64,000 bases of DNA, from NCBI GenBank assembly GCA_016802295.1, contig JAESIW010000200.1, positions 2,559,542 to 2,623,541 of the forward strand. The letters are read 5' to 3'. This document shows positions 10,405-20,500 of the stretch, piece by piece. Source of the stretch: Brachionus rotundiformis (lineage: Eukaryota > Rotifera > Eurotatoria > Ploima > Brachionidae). The position numbers were made by a program, and so were the translations under genes. Within the stretch, counting starts at the first letter, position 1, and the number at the start of each line of letters is the position of its first letter. The notes under the pieces were generated by a model. It was not told the origin of the DNA and ran no database searches. It worked only from the letters and a program-made list of their open reading frames with translations.

Positions 10405-13343
10405 ATGAGTGAAATCAAAGAATCTCTGGATCAAGTAAAAAAAAGATTCCTAAAAAAATTATAATTATTAGCCTTATTTTAATTTAAGATTCATTCTAAA
10501 ATTGATTTAATTTTTCAGAAGATCAGTTTTTTAGAAAAAAGTACTTCATTTTTTTCATGATTTAATCAATTAAAAAATATTTTTTTAAGGTTTGGACGAA
10601 TTTAAAGAAGAGACAACCAAAAGTAGGTTTAATTTATCTTTTAAAAGATTTAAGAATTTTTTTTTTCAGAATTTAATCAATTAAAAATCTTTTTTTTAAG
10701 GTTTAAGCCAATTTAATGAATTTAAAGAAGAGACAACCAAAAGTAGGTTTAATTTATCTTTTAAAAGATTTAAGAATTTTTTTTTCAGAATTTAATCAAT
10801 TAAAAATCTTTTTTTTAAGGTTTAAGCCAATTTAATGAATTTAAAGAAGAGACAACCAAAAGTAGGTTTAATTTATCTTTTAAAAGATTTAAGGCATATA
10901 ATTAATTGAACTATCTAAAATGATGAATTTTTTTAGATATTTTGTTTAAACACTAGATAAAAAGATAAACGATTATTTATTTAGATCTTTCATTAGATAA
11001 AGAAATGAAAAAAATAGCAAATAAAATTAATTAAATTAAGGCTAACTAATTCTTCTTTTACTCTAATTACTTTCACGTTTTCGTCGGCATTGTTATTTGA
11101 ATATGCTCCTTTGGCTTTTGATTTTTGACTCACGACTTTGTTTGAATTAGAACCGGCGTCACACTTTTTCTGTCTACCACGCCCACGTTTGATTCCGATT
11201 ATATTTGACAATTGGAAGCTAATCTTTTCATTAGGGTCTAAATCTTTCATTTCAAATATCTCGCTTGTACGATTTACGCCTTGGTTAAATTGCTGGTTTA
11301 CTTGTATGTGAAAGAAACCAAATGTAAAACCAAAGTTTCCTGGTATGGCCAGGAAATACGGACAACTACAACGGCAATTTTTCCAATCCTGCCTCATTGA
11401 AATCAATGTAGAAAATTGACATGACGTGAGAATAATAAAAATCGAAGCTAGACCAGTTTCGCTTTTGTAACTTTAAAACTTTTAAAGTAAATCTGAGATC
11501 TGAGATCTTGAATCCAGAAAAGATCTTACCCAATGTTTAAGATAAGGTGATGGATTAATTTTTATTAGTTTGTAAATAAGACCCTCATGCCAGACTTTGT
11601 CAAATGCTTTGGATAGGTCAAGAAATAAACAACACATTTTTTTTTGAAACCTGTTAAAAATTTCTACTATTTTTTGAATAAGAAAAAATAAGTTAACAGC
11701 TGTTCCCCTAAATGTTCTGAATCCATTGCTCAATAAGAAGAGAGTTAACTTCTAGAAAATAATATATTCTATTAGATATTATGCGTTCAAGTAGTTTACT
11801 TAGACAGATAATTAGATGGATCGTGTGTCGGTGATGTTTTTTTTAGAATCATAGATATTTTAGCTCTCCGAAAAGACAGATTACTTTTTTAGTTTTCATT
11901 TTTATTTGTTAAATTTTTGGTACAATTAAGATAATTTTAAGCAAAATAAATATTTTTCAAGTGTAAAAATAATGTGCCTCCTAGTCGTGTACCAATAAGT
12001 TAGTCTCTATGAGTATCTAAAAACTCATTTGTATAGCATATTCAAATAATGTGTATTTATTATTTTTACACTTTGTTTTTTCTTTAATATACATTTAGGC
12101 TTAAATAAATTTTGATTCGTGATTTGCATTTATTTATACAATATATTCTTAATAAAATACAAATTTTATTCATTTACAAGTTAATTTTTTCCTAGGAAAT
12201 AATTTTTTATTTTTAAGTGAAATTAATCAATGTAATATTCTATTTCTTTCTTTACTGAGTGCTTCAAAAATTTTAGTTAAAGCTGGAACTTAGAAATTAA
12301 ATAGTCAGAAATTTCATAAAAAGATTTTTTTATTTATTATGATCTTGATTGAAAGTCTATTTAAAGTTTATCAATTAAAATCTCCTTTATAATCTTTTTT
12401 TTATCTTTTTATCCTTTTTTAATAGACTCGACTTCAATAGAAAATCAATTAAAAGAAATTAAGACTTCAATTCAATACGAAAGAAAAAAAACACGTATTA
12501 TTAAAAAAAAAACTTTCTTATCTAATTATGTTTAATTTTAGAATCAAATTTTGAGGGGGTCGACGAAATTTTGAATAATATTAGAAACAGGTTGACAATT
12601 GTTGAGCAGAGATTACTGGATATAAGTAGGTTCTTTAATAATAAAATTATTATTTTTAGTTTCATTTTTTTTTAAAAATAAACTAGTCAATTGACTCGTT
12701 TAAAATAACACTTTTTAATTAAATAAATAAGATATTGATCATTAGGAAAAAAAGAGGAAAAAAATTAAGTTACCGTAAATTCTCGAAACTTAGTACATGT
12801 AACTAAATCGGATTTTTTAAGTTGTTACATGTAACAAGTCCCATCTCGCCCATGTTCTAACTTACTTAATTTTATTAAAAATCCGATTTAGTTACATGTA
12901 CTAAGTTTCGAGAATTTACGGTAACATATTCAAGAGTTTTTCAGGAAATTCAAAATACCAATTAAACGCTAGTTTAAAAAAAAAAGGTACCATGTCTACA
13001 CAAATTATTTAATAGACTGTTTTAAATTCCTCTTCGCCTCATATACTAAACTTATGATGAGGATTTTTATTCCAGAAAAACCATTACAAAATTTAAAAGT
13101 ATTACTATATAGTTATTAATAAACAATTTTTAATTTATCTTAATTTTAAATGAGATTATATCTTCTATTTAGGTATAACATTAAAATTAATTTTTGAAAT
13201 TTATATCTAATTCGATATTGTTTGAAGCTGGCTGGTCTCGAATCGGTGCTTGGGTAATTGCGAACGGTTTATCAATATTGCAGATTTTCATCTTGTTTCT
13301 CCAACTTTTGGTGAATATTTTCGGAACAGTTTTTAACAATTAA
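10405..13343 (+). CDS. small coiled-coil tail-anchored protein gene, copy B
   Basis: I assemble eight exons: 10405-10434, 10519-10540, 10590-10622, 10701-10742, 10820-10861, 12426-12494, 12542-12625 and 13228-13343. Together they give 438 nt and 145 residues plus stop, with every phase agreeing. The protein starts MSEIKESLDQ and has three similar charged mini-exons ending KEETTK. It continues through helical segments TSIENQLKEIKTSIQY and EILNNIRNRLTIVEQRLLDI, and ends in a hydrophobic helix (IANGLSILQIFILFLQLL, about residues 115-138) with only about seven residues after it. There is no signal peptide. This layout fits a tail-anchored protein with a cytosolic coiled coil, such as a tether or SNARE-like adaptor, but I recognise no family. 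Intron 5 (10862-12425) has swollen to 1.56 kb with transposon debris, and intron 7 holds a foldback repeat. The ATG is supported by the exon 1 match to copy A. Confidence 0.6.
10623..10861 (+). repeat. tandem duplication of a mini-exon with its intron
   Basis: Units 10623-10742 (120 bp) and 10743-10861 (119 bp) are virtually identical. Each consists of an intron and a 42-nt exon coding for SLSQFNEFKEETTK. The preceding 33-nt exon (10590-10622) and its intron are a diverged member of the same series. Copy A has a single unit, so the expansion is specific to copy B. Each unit is symmetrical in phase (1-1), so duplication simply lengthens the helix by 14 residues. Confidence 0.85.
10993..11406 (-). 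pseudogene. transposon-derived ORF fragment (SWIM-like zinc finger, MULE-type)
   Basis: A 137-codon minus-strand ORF contains NCRCSCPYFL, like the first half of a SWIM CxCxxF... finger. After a diverged middle it has IKRGRGRQKK, an AT-hook/basic motif that often follows the SWIM finger in Mutator-like transposase proteins. The expected second half of the finger (CxH) is missing. It sits inside intron 5 of the copy B tail-anchored gene, opposite in strand. I infer a dead transposon fragment. Confidence 0.4.
11482..11733 (-). mobile_element. LINE reverse transcriptase fragment
   Basis: The ORF carries CLFLDLSKAFDKVWHEGL, the diagnostic catalytic-domain block (F/LDLSKAFDxVxHxxL) of Jockey/CR1-type non-LTR reverse transcriptases. 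It is preceded by GFRTFRGTAVNLFFL and followed by YLKHWVRSFLDSR, in the normal order for this domain. Only about 80 residues remain of a domain of several hundred, and no YxDD box is present. It lies within intron 5 of the copy B gene. Confidence 0.75.
12769..12925. mobile_element. foldback/MITE-like element with 49-bp perfect inverted repeats
   Basis: The left arm 12769-12817 (starting GTTACCGTAAATTCTCG) and right arm 12877-12925 (ending CGAGAATTTACGGTAAC) are exact reverse complements over 49 bases. They enclose a 59-bp spacer that itself holds the palindrome GTTACATGTAAC. There is no coding capacity. No clear target-site duplication is visible. It sits in intron 7 of the copy B gene; copy A's equivalent intron lacks it and is about 400 bp shorter. 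Confidence 0.8.
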
Positions 13344-13431
13344 TAATTCATTTTCTTGTTAATCATCTTTTAAAATGAAACAATATTTTTTTTTGGTTTT
13401 TCTAGCATTATTTTCATTAAATAAATCTATT

Positions 13432-13590
13432 ATTTGAAATTAATTTTTGAAATTTATATCTAATTCGATATTGTTTGAAGCTGGCTGGTCTCGAATCGGT
13501 GCTTGGGTAATTGTGAACGGTTAATCAATATTGCAGATCTTCACCTTGTTTCTCTACTTTTGGTCAATAATTCGGGAACAATTTTTAATA
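13432..13590 (+). pseudogene. decayed duplicate of the last exon of the copy B gene
   Basis: The stretch repeats the intron end and last exon of copy B (13186-13345), including the acceptor TTTGAAG and the exon start CTGGCTGGTCTCGAATCGGT at 13481. A TAA interrupts it at about 13521 where the true exon reads GGTTTATCA, and a small deletion follows. It is probably a non-functional tandem copy. Confidence 0.7.
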
Positions 13591-13714
13591 GCTGTCAGCT
13601 TATAATATCTCAAATTTATTAAAAGTTCCCCCTAATTTGTTTAACAATACCTCAAAAAATTAATAAAAGTGTCAAAAAAATAAAATAAACTCTTTTAATT
13701 TAACAAATATCCTA

Positions 13715-13985
13715 AACCTAAGAACTAGAATTAACGCACTATTAATACTTAAATTTCAAAATTAAGTTCCTCACAAAAAGTCGAATTTTGAAAAATGCTT
13801 AAAATTAAGTTTTGAGTTTAGATGCGGCGTTAAAAAATAGATTTAAAAAAATAAAAAAAATTATAACTAAATACAAAAACAAGTTTTATTTTTTTTTAAA
13901 CCTATTTTTTAACGCCGCATTTATGCTCAAAACTTAACTTTGAAATTTAAGTATTAATGATGCGTTAATTTCTGATTCTTAGGTC
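13715..13985. repeat. imperfect inverted repeat (foldback element)
   Basis: The left arm (13715-13855) carries CCTAAGAACTAGAATTAACG and GATGCGGCGTTAAAAAATA. The right arm (13885-13982) carries their complements, TATTTTTTAACGCCGCAT and CGTTAATTTCTGATTCTTAGG. The left arm has an extra segment of about 40 bp. There is no ORF. It is most likely a diverged MITE or foldback element. Confidence 0.65.
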
Positions 13986-14334
13986 TTAAAAATGCACTTA
14001 AACCCCAAAATCTAAGTTTTAATGTATTCATATATAACTAGTCTAAAATGGGATTGATCAAGGCTAATGGATGTTACTTAATTACTGTGCAAGAGTATAC
14101 GGTAGTTACCAAAAACTCGTAAATCATGAGTTATTGTAAAAATGTTTGAAAATACAAAGTTTCACACGAAGTTCTGTATACCAAGGTTACAAAACAGTGG
14201 AGGGTCAGCCAGTATCTAGGAATGCATTTCCTACAAAGGCCTGATATATGAAATATTTATACAGGACGAATTAATCAATTTGTCTAGATTAACATGTTGT
14301 AAACCAATCTTTTACCATCTATTGAACTATTATT

Positions 14335-14420
14335 TGAGCCAAGATGGGGGTTCAGCATATACCGCTCACTCAGTAAACGACTGGTTTAAAGAACAGAACG
14401 TTGAGGTTCTGCGATGATGT
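14335..14420 (+). mobile_element. Tc1/mariner transposase remnant
   Basis: The plus strand reads SAYTAHSVNDWFKEQN followed by VEVL and then a stop. This corresponds to the block around the second catalytic Asp of Tc1-like transposases (QDNAPxHTAxxVxxWF...VxxLxWP). The usual WP after VEVL is replaced by Arg-stop. Upstream sequence from about 14040 is less AT-rich and may be further remains of the same element, but I could not read a frame through it. Confidence 0.5.
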
Positions 14421-14446
14421 ATTTATATTTATTTATTAATTGAATA

Positions 14447-14874
14447 TTTATGTTGTTTGGATGTCAAGCAAATGATTTAATTATTCTGATTAAAAAAGAT
14501 TATTATAAAGAAATAAAAAGAAAAAAAATAAATACCCTTTAGAATAGTTTAAATTATTTAAAAAAAAAGATAATTTATAAAAAAAAATAAAGTAGAAATA
14601 AAAATAAATATGTGATAAAATAAATAAAAATTATGTTATCTTGATCTTGATGAAATGTTAAAAAGTATTAATTTAATGAAAAAAAATGTATGAATGGCAA
14701 AAGTAAATTAAGAAAAAATAAATATATATTTATTAATTAATTGAATATTTTTTTAACAAGAAAAAAAAGAATATTTGTATCAATTTAGGTTAAAGTAAAA
14801 AGAACTTAAAAAGCCCAAGCAGAACGTGACATTAGCATTGACTTTTCATGTTGTTTTGGTGCCAAGCAAATGAT
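14447..14874 (+). pseudogene. further decayed EF-1alpha fragments
   Basis: Position 14447-14478 holds GGATGTCAAGCAAATGATTT, matching the LGVKQMI-coding part of EF-1alpha. At 14806-14874 is the copy-3 counterpart of the fused fragment pair described at 7382-7450. Between them lies AT-rich filler that repeats pieces of the same upstream region, indicating several rounds of local rearrangement. Confidence 0.45.
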
Positions 14875-17232
14875 TTATTATTTCATTATTAAAAATATTA
14901 GATATTAATTAAAATATTGGAGGTAATACTAAAAATAAATCTTGATAATAAATTTTCATAAAAATATTTTGTTGATATTTTTATTATCAAAGTCTTGAGT
15001 TTTAATATTAATAAAATATATTAATATATTAGTTGAATATTTTTTTAATAAGAAAATAAGAATATTTGTATCAATTTAGGGAAAAATAAAAATATATATA
15101 TTCTTGATAATAAATGAAAAATATTTTGTTAATATTTTTATGAAAATTGTTTGGTGAAAGAAAAAAATGGATGAATGAATGGCAAAAGTAAATTGAGAAC
15201 ATGTGCTAGGTTAATTTCAAAATGTTCAGAATAAACCTTTTGAATATGGGAATGCATTGTAATAATTAATATTTAATAAATGTTTGATCGCGTGTTAGAT
15301 TTTTAAATAAGAGTATACTAGCACGCTAGAAACACGTATATAAATGATCGACCAAAACCTTTTTAGTCTATTGAAAATATGAAAAGCAAAATAAAGATTT
15401 TGTTGCTACTTAAAAATGTTGTCATAATGGCGTTTAGTATCCTAATTAATCACTAGGTTAATGTATAGGTAGGAAAGGATGCATATTAGCGTTAAAACGA
15501 TGCAAGACTAATGAATATTAGTGTTTGATTTGTTGTTGTTGTTGTTGTTGTTCAAGTGTATTTTATTTGGCACATGGTAGAATGGTCATTATTGTTTCTA
15601 ATTAAAAGTTTTAATAATAAAACTATCATTTATTTTGTCATTTTATTAAATAAAATAAGTATCAAAATTTAAAAAGAAATGGGCTATTGAATTAAGAGAC
15701 AGTATTTTTCTTATGTAATTGTCAAATCAAAAAGAGAGTTTTGATTTTGTTTAATTTTAATTAATATTAATTATTTTAAAATATTTTATATTTAGATTTA
15801 CCCTCGGTAGTTACATAACGAATTTAAAATGCCAAAGGAAAAGACCCATATTAACATTGTCGTCATTGGTCACGTAGACTCTGGTAAATCAACATCAACT
15901 GGTCACTTGATCTACAAATGCGGTGGTATTGACAAGAGAACCATCGAAAAATTCGAGAAAGAAGCCGCCGAGTTGGGCAAAGGTTCATTCAAATACGCTT
16001 GGGTATTGGATAAACTTAAAGCCGAAAGAGAACGTGGTATTACCATTGATATTTCATTGTGGAAATTCGAAACATCGAAATTCTATGTAACCATTATTGA
16101 TGCCCCAGGTCACAGAGATTTCATCAAGAACATGATCACTGGTACATCACAGGCCGATTGTGCCGTGTTGATCGTAGCTGCTGGTGTCGGTGAATTCGAG
16201 GCTGGTATCTCAAAGAACGGTCAAACAAGAGAACACGCTTTGTTGGCCTACACTTTGGGTGTCAAGCAAATGATTGTCGCTGTAAACAAAATGGACTCAA
16301 CTGAGCCACCATACAGCGAGAAACGTTTCGAGGAAATCAAAACCGAAGTAAGCGCTTTCATCAAGAAAATCGGTTGGAATCCAGTTCAAATTCCATTTGT
16401 GCCAATCTCTGGTTGGAACGGTGACAACATGTTGGAGGCTTCACCAAACATGACCTGGTACAAAGGATGGACTGCAGAAAAAAAAGAGGGTAACTTTAGC
16501 GGCAAGACCTTGTTGGAAGCTTTGGACGCTATTGTACCACCATCGAGACCAACTGACAAGCCATTGAGATTGCCATTGCAAGACGTATACAAGATTGGAG
16601 GTATAGGTACAGTGCCAGTCGGAAGAGTCGAAACCGGTGTTATCAAGCCAGGTATGGTTGTCACTTTTGCTCCAGCCAACTTGTCAACTGAAGTAAAATC
16701 AGTCGAAATGCACCACGAAGCTTTGACCGAAGCCGTGCCAGGTGACAACGTTGGTTTCAACGTTAAAAACGTGTCTGTCAAAGATTTAAGAAGAGGTTTT
16801 GTTGCCTCAGACAGCAAGAACGATCCAGCTCAAGAGAGCGCCTCATTCACTGCTCAAGTAATTGTCTTGAACCATCCAGGTGAGATCTGCGCTGGCTACA
16901 CTCCAGTATTGGATTGTCACACTGCTCACATTGCTTGCAAATTTTCCGAATTGCTAGAAAAAGTCGATCGTCGTTCTGGTAAACAACTCGAGCTTAATCC
17001 AAAAGCTTTGAAATCACAAGAAGCTGCCATCATCAAATTGATCCCAACCAAACCAATGTGTGTTGAGAAATTCTCTGAATTCGCTCCATTGGGTCGTTTT
17101 GCTGTCCGTGATATGAGACAAACTGTTGCCGTCGGTGTCATCAAGGAGGTCGAAAAGAAGACCACTCAAGGTACCAAGACCAAGGCCGCTGAAAAAGCCG
17201 AAAAAGGCAAGAAGAAATAAGCTAATTTTAGT
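14741..17232 (+). repeat. large direct duplication, unit 2 (EF-1alpha copy 3 with upstream region)
   Basis: This is the second unit of the 7425-bp-offset duplication. It covers the promoter (TATATAAAT at 15337-15345), the (TTG)7 tract near 15530-15552, the 5'UTR acceptor ending at 15795, the coding region and the first 12 bases of the 3' flank. Two point differences were noted against unit 1 before 15030, and none after. Confidence 0.85.
15829..17220 (+). CDS. EEF1A: translation elongation factor 1-alpha, copy 3
   Basis: Intronless 463-codon ORF with the same GTPase motifs and the same predicted protein as copies 1 and 2. It shares promoter and 5' intron with copy 2, so these two should be transcribed alike. 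Unlike copies 1 and 2 it is not followed by a tail-anchored gene; L-fucose kinase begins about 340 bp downstream on the same strand. The 3' flank diverges from copy 2 after GCTAATTTTAGT. Confidence 0.98.
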   Translation: MPKEKTHINIVVIGHVDSGKSTSTGHLIYKCGGIDKRTIEKFEKEAAELGKGSFKYAWVLDKLKAERERGITIDISLWKFETSKFYVTIIDAPGHRDFIKNMITGTSQADCAVLIVAAGVGEFEAGISKNGQTREHALLAYTLGVKQMIVAVNKMDSTEPPYSEKRFEEIKTEVSAFIKKIGWNPVQIPFVPISGWNGDNMLEASPNMTWYKGWTAEKKEGNFSGKTLLEALDAIVPPSRPTDKPLRLPLQDVYKIGGIGTVPVGRVETGVIKPGMVVTFAPANLSTEVKSVEMHHEALTEAVPGDNVGFNVKNVSVKDLRRGFVASDSKNDPAQESASFTAQVIVLNHPGEICAGYTPVLDCHTAHIACKFSELLEKVDRRSGKQLELNPKALKSQEAAIIKLIPTKPMCVEKFSEFAPLGRFAVRDMRQTVAVGVIKEVEKKTTQGTKTKAAEKAEKGKKK

Positions 17233-17556
17233 TGAAATTTCTCATCTTTTAATGACCTATATCCAATATAGCTCATCATATTTTTTTAATAAATAATTAA
17301 GAAATTAAATTTATTCTTTTTATTCCGATTTTATTTTTAGGATTTTTAGAAAATATTCTTATGTTTTAAATAATCACATAAATAGCAAAACACATGAAGT
17401 TTTGATTTTGCCTGTAAACTTCAATATTATCTTAAGAATTTTCTCAATGATTAAGTTATTAAAATTTTGACTCTTTTATTTTATATCAAAATTGCAAAGC
17501 TTTGAAATATTTTCATAATTAAATTTAATTTCAAATTTATATTTCATCTTTATAAA

Positions 17557-20500
17557 ATGAAATGGACGGCAATTATTTTAACTTGTGCAAATAAAAACAG
17601 TTCTTTAGGTTATCAAAAAGGTATCAATACAGAGAAAATTGTTTATTATTTTAATATCTTTATTCAGAGCTTGAACTTAGGAAGAAAAAAAATCAGATTG
17701 ACAAAGATACATTGATAATATGCATTGAAGATCCTGAAAAACCTATTGGAAGTGGAGGAGCTACCCTAAATGCTCTTTTAGTTGTTTCAGAAGCTTTAAC
17801 CGCAAAAAACAAGCTTTCTGTAAATTCTATTAATTAAAAATCTAATTTTGAAACTTTCAAATTAAGCTAACTAATGTCGATGTTTTGGAAGATACTTTCA
17901 TCTTGATTATTCACATGGGTCGACAATATCCCTTCGACTTAGTTTCGAAAGGATTTTGTACATTACCAATAAAAGACCCTCAAAGTATTATCCTTAAAAC
18001 CAATTTCGATTTACTTTTTGATACCATGACATACCAAATTGCCAATTTTGAAAATGGACGCTTTAATTCTGACCCGGGTATTTACATTTGTAGTAGTGAC
18101 ATGATATTTTGTTTGCCAAAAAATGGTAAAATTTAGTTTATTTTAATCAAAAAGTAATTATAATATTTTTAAAAGAAAAAATTCGAATCAATGACAAAAA
18201 TATATGTGTTATTTCGTCATTAGCTTTGCCTAATGACGTAAAAAATAATGGAATTTATCACTTAAAAAATGATGGAGTAATTTACTATTGAATTATTTGT
18301 TTTGATTGTATTCTGGATTTTATAAAAGATTGTGGAAAATATTTATTATAAACCTGATGAAGAACGATTAATGAAATCATCATCATCTAATGGAAAATAT
18401 AATTTGGTAATTTTAAATAAATTTTTTGCTTTTGTAAAATATTTCTTCCAGGTTAGCGGAATAGTTTATTTCAATATTGAAATAAGTAGAATATTATTCA
18501 ATCTGATTGCTTTCCCACCTCTAGATGCATGTAGCTATATGGGAATTGATAGTGGGGCCTCACCTGTTTCAGTAAATAATATTTTTCCTCTTATAAAATT
18601 TTATTTTATTTTCCTATAGTTATCTCTTTTCTTCGATATATTGTTGGCATGCTGTGATGGAATAACTAAAGAAGAGTATGAGAATGGACAATTTAAGACA
18701 AATCTTCCAGCTACTTCCAACAGGGCTACTGTGATCAAACAATGTAGAAAAGCTCTTTGGAAAAGCCTGCATGGCTTTAAAATACACAACATCACTGTAA
18801 GTGAGAATACACTTCATATTTACATGGACAATGAAACATTTAGCCATAGAAGACTAATTTTTAATGCATTCCAATCTTCGGAAAATCGAAAAACAGATGG
18901 TATCAATTGTATCAGTTGTATGATCAAAAATTCAAAAATATCCTCACACTCATCTAAATCATTGTTGGTAAATTCTATTATAGCCAAAACAGAATTGGAT
19001 GCTGAATCAGAAGCTTACTTATTTAACTGTGATTTTAAATCCTCTAAAATAAAAATAAATCAAAATACATATTTAAGTGATTTAAAATTGGTTTGTGTTT
19101 TTATTTTTCTAAATAATTTATTTAACAATTTTTTAAAATAGTTTAATGAGATAAGAAATTTTCCATCCAATTTAATAATACAAAATGTGAACATTGCCCT
19201 TCAATGCTTATCAATAGACATTAATTTAAATATCGTATTTGGCATGGATGATAACTTAAATGCAGAATTTGAGCCCAATAATTGGACCATAATGAATAAA
19301 AATATAACACGATTTAGTTTTCTGACAGGGATTACAGAAAAAGACCTATGGCCTGATGAGACTGACTCCAAGACTCTTTATACGGCAAAACTCTTTCCAA
19401 TTTTAAATTCACATTTAAATAATGAAGAAATGGATTATTTTCGAAAATATTTTTGGATTGATTTGACCAATTCATGTTTTATTGGTGAAAACTTGGTCAA
19501 AAAATGGAAAAAGTCGTATCGCTATTCTTTGGAAGACATAAGTCCTTTGCTCAATTTACAAGATCTATTTCAAAGACGTAGATCTATTTTTAATAAGATA
19601 AATATTAATTTTTTGGTTGACAGTGTTGTGAATAATCAGCCGATTGAATTTAATTCAATCATGAGAAACTCAATTCAAGATGGTTTTGCTCAAGACCTTT
19701 TGACTAAGTTTGATGAAAGTAATTTTTCAAATTTTAGAATTAAAAAAATCAATTATTTGATTTATATATATAAATCAATTTTTCAATATATGATATTATC
19801 AGTTAACTTGATTTATTTGTAGTTTTCGTCAACATTAGAACAATTCGTTTCTTAAGTTATTGATTAAAGAGTGGGAGTCAATCTAAGATTATATTTAAAA
19901 TATATAATTACAATAAAAACTTTGACTATTGTCTAGTGATAAGTAATTGTTTTTAAATATCTTGTTTAATCAAATCAAAAAATCCTTTGACAGCAAAAAT
20001 TAATTTCTTCTCTGGCAAAAAAATTCTCAATGAACATAAAAACTTTTTGTCCTAGAAAATTCATATTCACACAAATTTTCCAATCTAATAGATAATGTTA
20101 ATTTGAATATATTGAGTTCAATTGATGTTTGAATTTTCAAATTTAAGTTCTAAAAAAAATTCAAATATTCATGGGTTCATAATCCTAAGAAACAAGATAC
20201 TATTTTCATTTGAATTTGTTAATAAATAGAATATAAAATTTCTGTTATCTAAAATTAGATCAAAAAGTTAAATGAATGTTTACAGTATAATTGAAATATG
20301 GGTTAAAAAAAGTTAAAAAAGGAAGAAATTAAAAATTTATAAATAACTGAATTCTCACATGTATGAAAAGTTATATTTTGAATTTTCGAGCTTTTATTTT
20401 TTTTTAAGTATTAACAAATTACTAGTCGATTGCTAATTTTATCAATAAATTTGCGTGCATTTTTAAGAACTACTGGGGAATTATTTTTTATTCCTCTATC

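Noticed and set aside
13228..13590. Alternative last exons of the tail-anchored gene used in a mutually exclusive way
   Set aside because: The second copy (13481 onward) has a stop within the membrane helix and a deletion, so it is better explained as a decayed duplicate.
18601..18847. Minus-strand ORFs within L-fucose kinase exon 7
   Set aside because: Antisense to a well-supported conserved exon.
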